Notes: generated from the sequence alone by a model not told the origin. A DNA stretch of 64,000 nt from Rugosimonospora acidiphila (GCF_039543385.1 NZ_BAABJQ010000037.1:19328-83327); one strand, 5' to 3'; shown: positions 8,095 to 17,306, counted from the stretch's first letter. A program made the numbers and translations.

Positions 8095-8431
8095 GCTGAC
8101 CAGCCTCCTCGCCGTCCCGCCATGACCGCCCGTAGGCGTGACCGTACGCATCGCTATCCGGGGCGGCTCGGCCGGCCGGGGGCGCCTGTGGCCACGGATG
8201 AAAGAACAACCATGGCGATTCAATACCCGATGCCTCGGCCCGGTAATCCGCCCCGCCCGCGCGGCCCGTCCGGCCGGGCCGGATTGGTCGGGTGGATCAG
8301 GCCGAGCCGTCTCGGTCGGCGTGCGACATGCGCCGGGCCGGGAGCCCGGCCGCCCGTACCGGTGCGATCACCGTGATCATCTCGCACCGGTTCCCACCGT
8401 CGCCGGTGCCGCCTGAGCGGGCGGTCGTGGC

Positions 8432-9076
8432 TCAGGGCTCGCGGCGGGCGAACAGGATCGCCCCGAGCGCGCTCTCCGGCGAGGTGAGCGACAGCTGCGC
8501 CTCGACCGTGAACCCGGCCTCGTTCAGCCACTGCGCCATTCGGGCGGGCTGGCGGCGGTGCACGTAGACGTTCATCGGGTGGCCTCCGTAGCCCTGCGTC
8601 TTGAGCCGCGACTCGTCGCCCACGTGGAAGCTGACCAGCAGCGGGCCGGCGGGGCGCAGCACCCGCCGGAAGTGCGCGAGGACCGTGCCGAGCCCGTCGT
8701 CCGGAACGTGGATCAGCGAGTACCAGGCGACCAGGCCGGCGACGTGGCCGTCGGGCAGGTCGAGGTCCGTCATGGAGCCGACCTCGAACCGCAGGCCGGG
8801 GTGGTCGCGCCGGGCCACCTCGATCATCCCCGGCGAGAGGTCGATCCCGAACGCGTCGACACCGAGCCCGCTCAGGTGGGCGGTGATCCGGCCCGTCCCG
8901 CAGCCCACGTCCGCCACCGGCCCCCCGCCCGCGGTGTCGACCAGCTCGGCGAACAGCGCCAGCGCCGCCCTTTCGTAGGGTGCCCCGGCCAGCAGGTCGC
9001 GCAGCTGGTCGGCGTAGCTTTCCGCGACCGTGTCGTAGGAGGAACGCGTGTCACGCAACCAGCCCTCGGCGTCCAT
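8432..9076 (-). CDS. Class I SAM-dependent methyltransferase
   Basis: The 214-residue protein has motif I VADVGCGTGRI, an acidic ribose-binding residue in FGIDLSPGMI, a motif near DLDLPDGHVAGLVAWYSL and the post-motif HFRRVLRPAGPLLVSFH. This is the common Methyltransf_25/11 fold with no clue to its substrate. It is divergent from the HTH/hydrolase pair across a 100-bp promoter region, so the HTH protein may regulate it too. About 340 bp between it and the ATPase gene hold nothing recognisable. Confidence 0.8.
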   Translation of the reverse strand: MDAEGWLRDTRSSYDTVAESYADQLRDLLAGAPYERAALALFAELVDTAGGGPVADVGCGTGRITAHLSGLGVDAFGIDLSPGMIEVARRDHPGLRFEVGSMTDLDLPDGHVAGLVAWYSLIHVPDDGLGTVLAHFRRVLRPAGPLLVSFHVGDESRLKTQGYGGHPMNVYVHRRQPARMAQWLNEAGFTVEAQLSLTSPESALGAILFARREP

Positions 9077-9131
9077 GTGGGGAGACCCTACGTCACCGGG
9101 TCGGCCATGGGTCGGATCACTAACCTCATAG

Positions 9132-9176
9132 TTGCGAACGTTATCACTTTCGATAATGCAGTGCTACGGTTGCCCC
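9132..9176 (+). promoter_or_regulatory. Operator-like dyad and promoter before the HTH gene
   Basis: TTATC-N6-GATAA (9141-9156) is an exact inverted repeat in a locally AT-rich stretch, and the ATG of the HTH gene follows 20 bp later. TTGCGA (9132) and GATAAT (9152) resemble promoter hexamers but are only 14 bp apart. The dyad is a plausible autoregulatory site that could also affect the divergent methyltransferase. Confidence 0.45.
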
Positions 9177-9746
9177 ATGACCTCGGCCGACCTGCTCCTG
9201 CACCCGGTCCGGCTGCGCATCGTGCGGGCGTTCCTCGGCGACCGGGCGCTGACCACCAGCGCGCTGGCCGCCGAACTCGCCGACGTCCCCGCCGCCAGCC
9301 TGTACCGGCACGTCGCCCGGCTGGTCGACGCCGGGGTGCTGCACGTCGTCGCCGAGCGGCGGGTACGCGGCGCCCTGGAGCGCACGTACGTCCTGCGGCA
9401 GGCCGCCGCCGCGATCGCCCCGGACGAGCTGACCACCATGAGCCCGGACGAGCACCGCCGCGCCTTCATGGTGTTCGTGGCCGGGCTGCTCGGCGACCTC
9501 GACCGGTACCTCGCCCGGGGAGCGGTCGACCCGATCCGGGACGGGGCCAGTTATCGCATGGCCGGGCTGTGGCTCGACGACGCCGAGTTCGCCGAGCTGC
9601 TGCGCGAGCTCACCCGGGTGCTGCAGCCGGCGCTGGCCAAGCCGCCGGCGCCGGGCCGCAAGCGACGCCTCCTCGCCACGGTGCTGCTGCCGAGCGACGA
9701 GGCGCCCACCACCGGCGTCCGGAAGTCGAAGCGAAGGAGTTCATGA
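9177..9746 (+). CDS. ArsR-like winged-helix transcriptional regulator
   Basis: The 189-residue protein begins directly with a winged helix (residues 3-75: LLLHPVRLRIVRAFLGDRAL, then LAAELADVPAASLYRHVARLVDAG and a wing ending RTYVLR). A helical C-terminal domain probably binds a ligand or makes the dimer. No metal-binding Cys cluster is seen. The ATG at 9177 lies so close to the AT-rich dyad that the mRNA may be nearly leaderless. Its stop codon overlaps the start of the following hydrolase (ATGA), so the two are coupled. HTH plus DUF3887-hydrolase is a recurring actinobacterial pair. Confidence 0.8.
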   Translation: MTSADLLLHPVRLRIVRAFLGDRALTTSALAAELADVPAASLYRHVARLVDAGVLHVVAERRVRGALERTYVLRQAAAAIAPDELTTMSPDEHRRAFMVFVAGLLGDLDRYLARGAVDPIRDGASYRMAGLWLDDAEFAELLRELTRVLQPALAKPPAPGRKRRLLATVLLPSDEAPTTGVRKSKRRSS

Positions 9747-11056
9747 TGCCCACCGATCCCGTACTCGCCGCGCTCACCGCCCTCGACCTGGCGCGGGCCG
9801 GGCGCTTCGAGCAGATCCGCGACCTGTTCGCGCCGTCGCTGCGCGCGATGGTGACCGCCGAATCGATCCAGGCCGCCTGGGCGGCGCAGCTCGACCGGCA
9901 CGGCCCGGTCTCCTCGGTCGGCACGCCGGTCAGCGATCCGGCCGGACCGCAGGGCGTCCTGGTGAAGGTCCCGCTCGCGTTCGCCCGCGAGCGGTTGACC
10001 CTCCTCGTGTCCGTCGTCGAGGGCGGCTGGCTGACCGGCATCCAGTTCGCGCCGGCTGGTGCGGCCAGCCCGGTCGAGCCGTGGCAGCCGCCGGAGTACG
10101 CCGATCCGGAGGCGTTCGAGGAGCAGGAGGTGACGATCGGCACCGGCCCGCTCGCCGTACCGGGCACGCTGAGCCTGCCCCGCCGACCCGGACCGCGACC
10201 CGCCATCGTGCTGCTGCCCGGGTCGGGACCGCTCGACCGGGACGAGACGATCGGGCGCAACAAGCCGCTCAAGGACCTCGCGTGGGGCCTGGCCAGCCGG
10301 GGGATCGCGGTGCTGCGCTTCGACAAGGTCACTCACGTGCACGGCGCGCGGCTGGCGGGTGTCGCCGACTTCACCATGGTCGACGAGTACGTGCCGCACG
10401 CCGTGGCGGCCGTCACGCTGCTGCGCGGGCACCCCGCGGTCGGCGAGGCGCCGGTCTTCGTGCTCGGCCACAGCCTGGGCGGCACGGTCGCGCCGCGGGT
10501 GGCGGCGGCCGAGCCGTCGGTGGCCGGGCTGGTGCTGCTGGCCGGGGGAGCGCAGCCGATGCACTGGGCCGCCGTGCGGCAACTGCGCTACCTCGCCACC
10601 CTCGAACCGGGTGCCTCCGCCGCGTCGCAGCCCGCGATCGACGCGATGACCCGGCAGGCGACGACGGTCGAACGCCCCGACCTCGACCCGGCCACGCCGG
10701 CCAGCGAACTGCCGTTCGGCGTGCCCGCGCCGTACTGGCTGGACGTGCGCGGGTACGACCCGGTCGCGGCGGCCGCGGCACTCGACAAGCCGATCCTCAT
10801 CCTTCAGGGCGGCCGCGATTACCAGACGACGGTCGCCGACGACCTCGCCCGCTGGCGCGCCGGCCTGATGGGCCACGAGAACGTGACGATCCGCGTCTAC
10901 GACGCCGACAACCACCTGTTCTTTCCGGGCGAGGGCCCGTCCTCCCCGACCGAGTACGAGCCGGCGCAGCATCTGGACCCGGCCGTCGTGGCCGACCTCG
11001 CGACCTGGTTGACGCGTCCGGTCGAGGCGGGCCGGGTGGCCGACCGGAAGGGCTAA
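9743..11056 (+). CDS. DUF3887 domain-containing alpha/beta hydrolase
   Basis: Residues 1-110 of this 437-residue protein form a DUF3887-like small domain (RFEQIRDLFAPSLRAMV). The rest is an alpha/beta hydrolase with oxyanion region VLLPGSGPLDRDE, nucleophile elbow GHSLGG, acid residue in LILQGGRDYQTT and histidine in DADNHLFF. A complete Ser-Asp-His triad is therefore present. Relatives are esterase/acyltransferase-like enzymes of unknown substrate. The start is either of two adjacent ATGs (9743 or 9746), both behind AAGGAG and overlapping the regulator's stop. No signal peptide is visible. Confidence 0.85.
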   Translation: MMPTDPVLAALTALDLARAGRFEQIRDLFAPSLRAMVTAESIQAAWAAQLDRHGPVSSVGTPVSDPAGPQGVLVKVPLAFARERLTLLVSVVEGGWLTGIQFAPAGAASPVEPWQPPEYADPEAFEEQEVTIGTGPLAVPGTLSLPRRPGPRPAIVLLPGSGPLDRDETIGRNKPLKDLAWGLASRGIAVLRFDKVTHVHGARLAGVADFTMVDEYVPHAVAAVTLLRGHPAVGEAPVFVLGHSLGGTVAPRVAAAEPSVAGLVLLAGGAQPMHWAAVRQLRYLATLEPGASAASQPAIDAMTRQATTVERPDLDPATPASELPFGVPAPYWLDVRGYDPVAAAAALDKPILILQGGRDYQTTVADDLARWRAGLMGHENVTIRVYDADNHLFFPGEGPSSPTEYEPAQHLDPAVVADLATWLTRPVEAGRVADRKG

Positions 11057-11130
11057 ATGGTCCTACGGTATGCTCGATCCGTTATGGGATGCGGGCACGG
11101 TGAATCGGACGACTCGCCGGCAACGCGCCG

Positions 11131-12609
11131 GTGACCGTCAGCCAGGTCCGCCCGGACCTCGAAGACCGGGTGACGGAGACCACTTATCCGCACCGTTGGC
11201 TGGTCCTCATCTTCTGCCTGTTCGCGTCGTTCATGACGACGCTGGACAGCACCATCGTCGTCGTCGCGCTGCCGTCCATCGGCCGGGGAATCGGCGCCAG
11301 CACCTCATCGCTGCAGTGGGTGGTCTCCGGGTACGCGCTGGCGTTCGGCGTCATACCCATCCTCGGCGGCCGGCTGGGTGACGACCTCGGCCGGCGGCGG
11401 ATGCTGCTCATCGGCATCGCGTCGTTCGTGGCGACCAGCGCCATGGTGGGGTTGTCGCCGAGTCCGGGCTGGCTGGACCTCGCCCGGGTGGTGCAGGGTC
11501 TGGCCGCCGGCATCATCAACCCACAGATCTCCGGGCTCGTGCAGCGGCTGTTCGCACCGGCGGAGCGCGGCGCCGCGTTCAGCGCGGCTGGCGTGTCCAA
11601 CTCCATCGCGACGGCCTGCGGCCCCGCGCTTGCCGGTGTGGTCATCCTGCTCGCGGGGCCCGGCGTGGGCTGGCGCCTGCTGTTCTACATCAACGTGCCG
11701 ATCGGGGTGCTGGCGTTCACGGTGTGCCGCCGGCTCCTGCCGCCCGACGGGCCGCCGGCACGGCGACCGCTGGACATCGTCGGGGTCCTCCTGCTTGCCG
11801 GAGCCCTGTTCTGCACCCTGTTCCCGGCGGTGCAGTACGACAACGACCACGACCCGCTGCTGCTGGCCCTGCTGATTCCGGCGGCGGTGCTGGGCGTGTC
11901 GTTCGCGCGGTGGGAACGGCGCATGGCCAACTCCGCCCGTCGCCCACTGATCGACCTGCAACTGTTCCGGGTGCGCTCATTCGTCTCCGGGCTGGGCGTG
12001 GCGCTGTTCTTCTTCGGCGCCTTCGGCGCGGCGCCCTTGGTCCTCGCGCTGTACCTGCAGGACGGACTGGGGTTCACCGCAGGCCGCTCCGGTCTGGTCG
12101 CGGCCGGGTACGCCGCCGGCTCCGTGCTGTCCGCGCCGCTGGCCGGGCGGCTGGTCCAGCGTCACGGCCGCCGGCTGAGCGTGTTCGGCCTGTGCCTGTT
12201 CGGGCTGGGCATGCTGCTGTTGGCCACCACGGTCGCGGTGGCCACGCGCGCCACCGCCCCACACACCATCGGGCTGCTGCTGATCGGTCCGCTGGTGCTC
12301 GCCGGCCTCGGCGGCGGCTGCGTGTCCAACCCCAACCAGGCCATGACGCTGGCCGAGGTCAACGTCGGCCGCGGCTCGACCGCCGGCGGCATGTTGCAGA
12401 CCTCGCAGCGGCTGGGCTCCGCGCTGGGAGTGGCCGGGGTCAGCACGGTGTTCTACGCGCTCACCTCGCACGCGCCGGCCGCCGGGGCGGCGCACCGGGT
12501 GGTGTTCGGCCACGCGTACGCGAGCAGCATCGGCATCGCCGTGGTGTTCGCGCTCGGCGCGATGGTGTTCGCCCTGTCCGACCAGAGCCGTCGCGCGGGC
12601 GTGAGCTGA
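11131..12609 (+). CDS. MFS transporter, DHA2 (EmrB/QacA) family
   Basis: The 492-residue protein has 14 predicted membrane helices and DHA2 signatures: motif D1-like LDSTIVVVALPSI in helix 1 and motif A GGRLGDDLGRRRML between helices 2 and 3. It also has a motif-C-type stretch SIATACGPALAG in helix 5. Such proteins export drugs or metabolites by proton antiport. It follows the hydrolase by 75 bp on the same strand and may be cotranscribed. The GTG at 11131 lacks a clear ribosome site; a GTG at 11170 is possible and would only shorten the cytoplasmic N-terminus. Confidence 0.88.
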   Translation: MTVSQVRPDLEDRVTETTYPHRWLVLIFCLFASFMTTLDSTIVVVALPSIGRGIGASTSSLQWVVSGYALAFGVIPILGGRLGDDLGRRRMLLIGIASFVATSAMVGLSPSPGWLDLARVVQGLAAGIINPQISGLVQRLFAPAERGAAFSAAGVSNSIATACGPALAGVVILLAGPGVGWRLLFYINVPIGVLAFTVCRRLLPPDGPPARRPLDIVGVLLLAGALFCTLFPAVQYDNDHDPLLLALLIPAAVLGVSFARWERRMANSARRPLIDLQLFRVRSFVSGLGVALFFFGAFGAAPLVLALYLQDGLGFTAGRSGLVAAGYAAGSVLSAPLAGRLVQRHGRRLSVFGLCLFGLGMLLLATTVAVATRATAPHTIGLLLIGPLVLAGLGGGCVSNPNQAMTLAEVNVGRGSTAGGMLQTSQRLGSALGVAGVSTVFYALTSHAPAAGAAHRVVFGHAYASSIGIAVVFALGAMVFALSDQSRRAGVS

Positions 12610-12613
12610 TCGA

Positions 12614-14092
12614 TCAGGCGGGCCGCTCCGGAGGCGTCCACAGCCGCGGCCCGGGCCGCCCGCGCAGCACGCGTGCCATCACCTTCGGCCGCGTCAGCAC
12701 GGTCGGCGGCGCGACCAGATGCATCACGTCGGTGAGCACCTCGCAGACGTACGGGTCACGGTTCGCGACGTCGGAGGCCCGGCTCAGATACTGGTGCGAC
12801 AACCGGTCGCGCAGTCCGGGCCGGGTACTGGTAGTGGCGGTCGGCAGCCGCGAGTCGGCACCGGTCGCGATCAGCCAGGCGACCGAGGCGCACCGGGCCG
12901 CCACCACCTGTGCGGTGTGGTCCAGCGGCGGCGCGCCGGCCGGGCGGGCGCGCAGGTGCTCGTCCAGTGCCACCGCGGTCTGCGCGGCCACACTCATGCC
13001 CTGCCCGTACACGGGATTGAAGCAGCACGCGGCGTCCCCGACGACGAGGAACCCGAGCGGCCACGACCGCATCGTCTCGAAGTGCCGCCGGTGATTGCTG
13101 GTGCGCAGGTACCCGTGGATCGCCGAATCCGGCCGGCCCTGACTGATCACGTCGTAGATGATCGTGCTGCGCAGTCCCCGGGTGTAGTCGAGGAACTCCT
13201 CCGCGTCGGTCGGCGGCCGGTCCTCGCCCAACCCGCCCAGGGTGAGCATCCACCGGTCGTTCTCGATCGGGTACAGCACCGCGCCCCGGCCCGAGCGCGG
13301 CGGGTCCGGCATGATCAGAATGTTCTTCCAGTCCCCGACGGCGGAGTCGGGCAGCACGTAGCGGCGGCTGGCGTACCCCAACCGGGAGTCGATGCGCGTC
13401 TCCTCCGGTGCCGGGTACCCGAGAGTCGTCAGCCACTCCCCGGCGCGGGAGCCGCGTCCACTCGCGTCCACCACGAGGTCCGCGACCAGTTCGGTCTCGG
13501 CGCCGGCGGCGTCGCCGCGCGGCCGGAGCCGGACCCCGCCGACCGCCGGCCCACCGCCTCCTGAGCCACTGCCTCCTGAGCCACTGCCTCCTGAGTCGTC
13601 GTTCGGGGTGGAGTCGTCGATCCGGGCGGCATCGGCGGCGCGGGGCGCGGCCGGGAGTAGCCCGACGACCTCGTGTGCCGGCAGGAACCGGATCCGCTCG
13701 TCCGTGCTCAGGCGCTGGTACACCGTCCAGTCGATCAGCTCGCGGCTGGCGCCGATCAGCCGGTGCGTGGCCGGGAACCGTTGCCGCCACCCGGTAGCGG
13801 TCAGGTACAGCACGTCGGTCGGCACCTCGACCGGGACCGCGCCGGCCTTGTGCAACTCATCGAGGATGCCGGGGAACAGCCGATCGAGCGCGCGCTGCCC
13901 GGCGGTGACGAGCACATGCAGATGATGGGCCTGCGGCACCCCGCCGCGCACCTCGGGACCGTCCGGGAACCGGTCGCGGTCGACCACGGTGACCCGCTCG
14001 ACATGGTCGGCCAGGGCGCGCGCGACGCACATCCCGGCGAGGCTCCCACCGACCACGACGGCGTGACGAGGCTGGACAGCGGGCATCGGCAT
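12614..14092 (-). CDS. FAD-dependent monooxygenase-like protein
   Basis: The 492-residue protein starts with an FAD-binding VVVGGSLAGMCVARAL and has a second FAD motif VVGDAACCFNPVYGQGMSVA near residue 360, as in aromatic hydroxylases and halogenase-like flavoproteins. The substrate is unknown. Between about residues 165 and 182 lies a Ser/Gly linker encoded by a 15-bp tandem repeat (13556-13594); its length probably varies between strains. The GXGXXG loop is GGSLAG, a tolerated variant. It converges with the MFS gene at a 4-bp gap. ATG at 14092; a second in-frame ATG two codons later is possible. Confidence 0.8.
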   Translation of the reverse strand: MPMPAVQPRHAVVVGGSLAGMCVARALADHVERVTVVDRDRFPDGPEVRGGVPQAHHLHVLVTAGQRALDRLFPGILDELHKAGAVPVEVPTDVLYLTATGWRQRFPATHRLIGASRELIDWTVYQRLSTDERIRFLPAHEVVGLLPAAPRAADAARIDDSTPNDDSGGSGSGGSGSGGGGPAVGGVRLRPRGDAAGAETELVADLVVDASGRGSRAGEWLTTLGYPAPEETRIDSRLGYASRRYVLPDSAVGDWKNILIMPDPPRSGRGAVLYPIENDRWMLTLGGLGEDRPPTDAEEFLDYTRGLRSTIIYDVISQGRPDSAIHGYLRTSNHRRHFETMRSWPLGFLVVGDAACCFNPVYGQGMSVAAQTAVALDEHLRARPAGAPPLDHTAQVVAARCASVAWLIATGADSRLPTATTSTRPGLRDRLSHQYLSRASDVANRDPYVCEVLTDVMHLVAPPTVLTRPKVMARVLRGRPGPRLWTPPERPA

Positions 14093-14222
14093 CTGCTCCC
14101 GTCGAATCGACCCCGGTGCCCACCTTACCGGGCCGGGCCGCTACCCGGCGGGACCGGCCGGGCGCGTTTGCGACAGCTCTCGTGTCCGGCGGCGGCCGGC
14201 CGAAACAGCCGGCCGGCCGGCC

Positions 14223-14338
14223 GTGGCAGTTCCCGATCCGTGGCAGTTCCCGATCCGTGGCAGTTCCCGATCCGCCGCCGTTTCCGGCGGCGGCCGACCA
14301 AAGGGCCGGCCGGCCGCCGACCGAAGGGCCGGCCGGCC
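14223..14338. repeat. 17-bp x3 and 23-bp x2 tandem repeats flanking a hairpin
   Basis: GTGGCAGTTCCCGATCC is repeated three times without change (14223-14273). A perfect 9-bp hairpin follows (14272-14293, CCGCCGCCG/CGGCGGCGG, loop TTTC), then two copies of a 23-bp unit starting GCCGACC (14293-14338). The cluster lies just beyond the EF-G-like gene's stop, so the hairpin is a candidate terminator for that leftward gene. Confidence 0.85.
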
Positions 14339-14349
14339 GCCGCCGGAGG

Positions 14350-16449
14350 CTACCGCCGGGCCGTCGAGTCGGGAGCCGGGGCGTAGCCGGTGGGGCGGGT
14401 GCTGAACGTGCCCCGGCCCTGGGTGCGGCTGCGCAGCCGGGTCGCGTATCCGAACAGCTCGGCCAGCGGCACGGTTGCCGTGATGACGACCGCGCCGGCA
14501 CGGGCGGTCGAGCCCGACACCCGACCACGGCGCGCGGCGAGGTCGCCGAGCACCGTGCCGACCGCGTCCTCGGGCACCGTCACGGTCACCTCGACCACCG
14601 GCTCCAGCAGGAGCATCTCGCTGGCGCGCAGCGCCTCCCGTAGGGCCAGCCGGCCGGCCGTGCGGAAGGCGAGCTCCGAGGAGTCCTTCGAGTGGGTGGC
14701 GCCGTCGGTCAGCGTGACGTGCACCCCGATCACCGGGTTGCCGCCGAGCGGGCCGTCGGACAGGGCGTCCCGGCAACCGGCCTCCACCGCGCGGAGGTAC
14801 TCCCTCGGCACGCGCCCGCCGACGACCGTCGAGTCGAACGCGAACTCGGCCGGAAGGCTGAGCCCGGCGCCGGCGAACGCGGCCGGGTCGTCGGCCAGCG
14901 GTCGCACGTCGAGCACGACGTGGGCGAACTGGCCCGCGCCGCCGTCCTGCTTGACATGCCGGTACAGCAGCCCGGAGACCCCGCGCACCAGCGTCTCCCG
15001 GTACGACACCCGTGGCCGTCCGGCCCGCAGCTCCAGGCCGTGGCCACTGCGCAGCTTCTCCACCGCCACCTCCAGATGTAGCTCTCCCATGCCCGACAGC
15101 ACCGTCTGACCGGTCTCGGGATTGGTCCGCACGGCCAGCGACGGGTCCTCCTCGACCAGCCGGGCCAGGGCCGTGGCCAGCCGCTCGGTGTCGGTGCACC
15201 GGGCGGCCTCGACCGCCACGGACACCACCGGTTCCGTCGCGTTCGGCGGCTCCAGCACCAGCGCGGCGTCCGGCGCGCACAGGGTGGCCCCGGTACGCGC
15301 GGCCTTCGGCCCGACCACCGCGACGATGTCGCCGGCGACGGCCCGCGCCACCTCGGTGTGCCGGTCCGCCTGTACCCGAAGGATCCGGGCGATCCGTTCG
15401 GTGCGCCCGGTGCCCGAGTCCAGCACGATGCCTGACTTCTCGATGGTCCCCGAGTACACCCGCAGGAAGGTCAGCCGTCCGGTCGCGGTGACGTTCACCT
15501 TGAACACCAACGCGGCCAGCGGTGCGGCCGGATCGGCCGGCCGGCTTTCCGGCTCGCCGTCCCGGATGCCCTCGACCGCCGGTACGTCCAGCGGTGAGGG
15601 CAGGTACGCGACGGCGGCGTCCAGCAGCGGTTCGATCCCTCGGTTGTGATACGCCGATCCGCATAGCACCACCAGCCCCGCCCCGGTACGGGTCAGGTCG
15701 CGTAGCGCGGCGGCGAGGGTGGCCTCGTCGACCGACGCCCGCAGGCAGAACTCGTCCAGCGCGCCCGGATGCAGCTCGGCCACCGCCTCGTCCAGCGCCC
15801 TTCGGCGCCGCTCGGCCTCCTCCCGCAGCTCGTCAGGGACCGGGCCATCGGTATAGCCGTCCCGCCCCTCGACCCAGGTCAGCGATCGCATCCGCAGCAG
15901 GTCCACCACGCCGGTGAAGCCGCTCTCGCGCCCGATGGGCAGCTGGACCACCAGCGGTGTGACGCCCAGCCGGTCGCGGATGGACGCGACCGCCGCGTCG
16001 AGGTCGGCGCCGGCACGGTCCAGCTTGTTGACGAACGCGATGCGAGGCACCCCGTACCGGTCGGCCTGCCGCCACACCGATTCGCTCTGCGGCTCCACCC
16101 CGGCGACCCCGTCGAAGACCGCTATCGCGCCGTCGAGTACCCGCAGCGAACGCTCCACCTCGTCGGAGAAGTCGACGTGGCCCGGGGTGTCGATCAGGTT
16201 GATGCGGTGGCCGTCCCAGGTGCAGCTGACGGCCGCGGAGAAGATGGTGATGCCGCGGTCGCGCTCCTGGGGATCGAAGTCAGTCACGGTGGTCCCGTCG
16301 TGCACCTCGCCGCGCTTGTAGGTGGCGCCGGTGGCGTACAGGATCCGTTCGGTGGTGGTGGTCTTGCCGGCGTCCACGTGCGCCAGGATGCCCAGGTTGC
16401 GGGTGAGGGCCAGCGTGTCGGTGAACTGGTGCCGGGTCTGAGCGTGCAT
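14350..16449 (-). CDS. Elongation factor G paralogue
   Basis: The 699-residue protein has full EF-G length and order. It shows G1 AHVDAGKTTTTE, switch II DTPGHVDFSDEVERSLRVLDG, G4 NKLD, a domain II FKVNV region and domains III-V with LSGMGELHLEVAVEKL and HSKDSSELAFRTAGRLALREAL. It keeps the EF-G P-loop and lacks typical tetracycline-protection signatures, so a translational GTPase of EF-G type is the best reading. It stands alone rather than between rpsG and tuf and is probably a secondary copy, possibly for stress or ribosome recycling. GAGAGG precedes the ATG. The roughly 690 bp upstream contain two repeat arrays. Confidence 0.9.
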   Translation of the reverse strand: MHAQTRHQFTDTLALTRNLGILAHVDAGKTTTTERILYATGATYKRGEVHDGTTVTDFDPQERDRGITIFSAAVSCTWDGHRINLIDTPGHVDFSDEVERSLRVLDGAIAVFDGVAGVEPQSESVWRQADRYGVPRIAFVNKLDRAGADLDAAVASIRDRLGVTPLVVQLPIGRESGFTGVVDLLRMRSLTWVEGRDGYTDGPVPDELREEAERRRRALDEAVAELHPGALDEFCLRASVDEATLAAALRDLTRTGAGLVVLCGSAYHNRGIEPLLDAAVAYLPSPLDVPAVEGIRDGEPESRPADPAAPLAALVFKVNVTATGRLTFLRVYSGTIEKSGIVLDSGTGRTERIARILRVQADRHTEVARAVAGDIVAVVGPKAARTGATLCAPDAALVLEPPNATEPVVSVAVEAARCTDTERLATALARLVEEDPSLAVRTNPETGQTVLSGMGELHLEVAVEKLRSGHGLELRAGRPRVSYRETLVRGVSGLLYRHVKQDGGAGQFAHVVLDVRPLADDPAAFAGAGLSLPAEFAFDSTVVGGRVPREYLRAVEAGCRDALSDGPLGGNPVIGVHVTLTDGATHSKDSSELAFRTAGRLALREALRASEMLLLEPVVEVTVTVPEDAVGTVLGDLAARRGRVSGSTARAGAVVITATVPLAELFGYATRLRSRTQGRGTFSTRPTGYAPAPDSTARR

Positions 16450-16580
16450 GGTCTTTCGGCCTCTCGCGATGGTCTGGATTCGAAGGGACGTGCCCGGACG
16501 AGGACCCGTGGCGGCACGCGCGGAAGCCCGGCGCGGCAACCCACCGGCAAGACAACCCACCGGCGCGCGGCAACCCGCCT

Positions 16581-16676
16581 CCGCGGCGCAGTCGCATGCC
16601 CCGCGGCGCAGCCGCATGCCCGCGGCGCAGCCGCATGCCCGTGGCGCGGCGGCGTGTCCCGCGGCGCGGGTATGCC
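16581..16676. repeat. 20-bp tandem repeat, about four to five copies
   Basis: Units of 19-20 bp of the form CCGCGGCGCAGCCGCATGCC run head to tail upstream of the EF-G-like gene, preceded by two shorter copies of a CAACCCACCGG motif. Each unit contains GCATGC and GC-dyads. No reading frame is conserved across units because the period is not a multiple of three. Confidence 0.85.
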
Positions 16677-16753
16677 ACCGCGACGAGGCGATGTGCGAGT
16701 GCGGCGCGGGGATGGACGCGGCGATGCGCGGCAGCGGCCGGTCTCACGGACGG

Positions 16754-16853
16754 GCGGGCTGCCCCACAGCCGAGCGGGCTGCGTTACAGCCGGGCGAGCT
16801 GCCTCACGGACAGACGGGCTGCCTCACGGACAGGCGGGCTGCCTCACGGATTC
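16754..16853. repeat. 20-bp tandem repeat, five copies
   Basis: Five units of GCGGGCTGCCTCACGGACAG type lie head to tail, the last three nearly identical. The array is 300-400 bp upstream of the EF-G-like start and separated from the 16581 array by about 80 bp of unremarkable sequence. The rest of 16854-17139 shows no gene. Confidence 0.85.
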
Positions 16854-17139
16854 GTCACGGACGTCCGGCGACGGCCGCACGGCCGGTGCCGGACACCAAC
16901 GAGGACACCAGAATCACCTCGTGCTGTGACTGGGGAATCACGACGGCGGTGCGGTAAAGCACGGCCACACCCCCCCTGTTTGTCACGGCATGCGCGTCGA
17001 GGCGCGATCGGTTCGCCACGACGGTACGGCCCGCGCGTGCGTGGGGCAAGGGATTTTCGGTTGGGGCCGGACGGGGGGCGACGCCACGGGGGAGGACCGC
17101 TCCGGTGTTTACCGGTGCGTTGGCGGGTAGTGGTGGGTG

Positions 17140-17262
17140 GTGCGCATCGGGAACGTCGAGATCCGGCCGCTCGGAGGTTTCCCCGGCTGCCTGCTGATGA
17201 TTCTCGCCTCGCTCGTGCTCTCCGCCATCCTCACCATCGGGCTCAACCTCCTGGTGCGCTGA
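17140..17262 (+). CDS. Conserved-looking 40-residue single-pass membrane peptide
   Basis: A GTG-started frame encodes 40 residues: a short polar N-terminus (RIGNVEIRPLGG), then one hydrophobic helix rich in Leu/Ile/Val/Ala and a terminal Arg. The pattern IGNVEIRPLGG plus a single helix ending NLL(V/I)R resembles tiny membrane peptides annotated as hypothetical in other actinomycetes (recalled family pattern, not searched). GTG at 17137 is an alternative start; the ribosome site is weak. It converges with the AraC gene. Function unknown. Confidence 0.55.
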   Translation: MRIGNVEIRPLGGFPGCLLMILASLVLSAILTIGLNLLVR

Positions 17263-17306
17263 GCGTTCGCGCGGCGGTCGCCGCCGGAGCGGAACCCGGC
17301 GTGCGG

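Noticed and set aside
15620..15650. tRNA-like GGTTCGATCCC sequence
   Set aside because: It lies inside the EF-G coding frame and no cloverleaf can be built around it.
14350..16449. Tetracycline ribosomal protection protein (TetM/OtrA type)
   Set aside because: P-loop and domain IV/V sequences follow EF-G (AHVDAGKTTTTE, HSKDSSELAFRTAGRLALREAL), and no resistance context is present.
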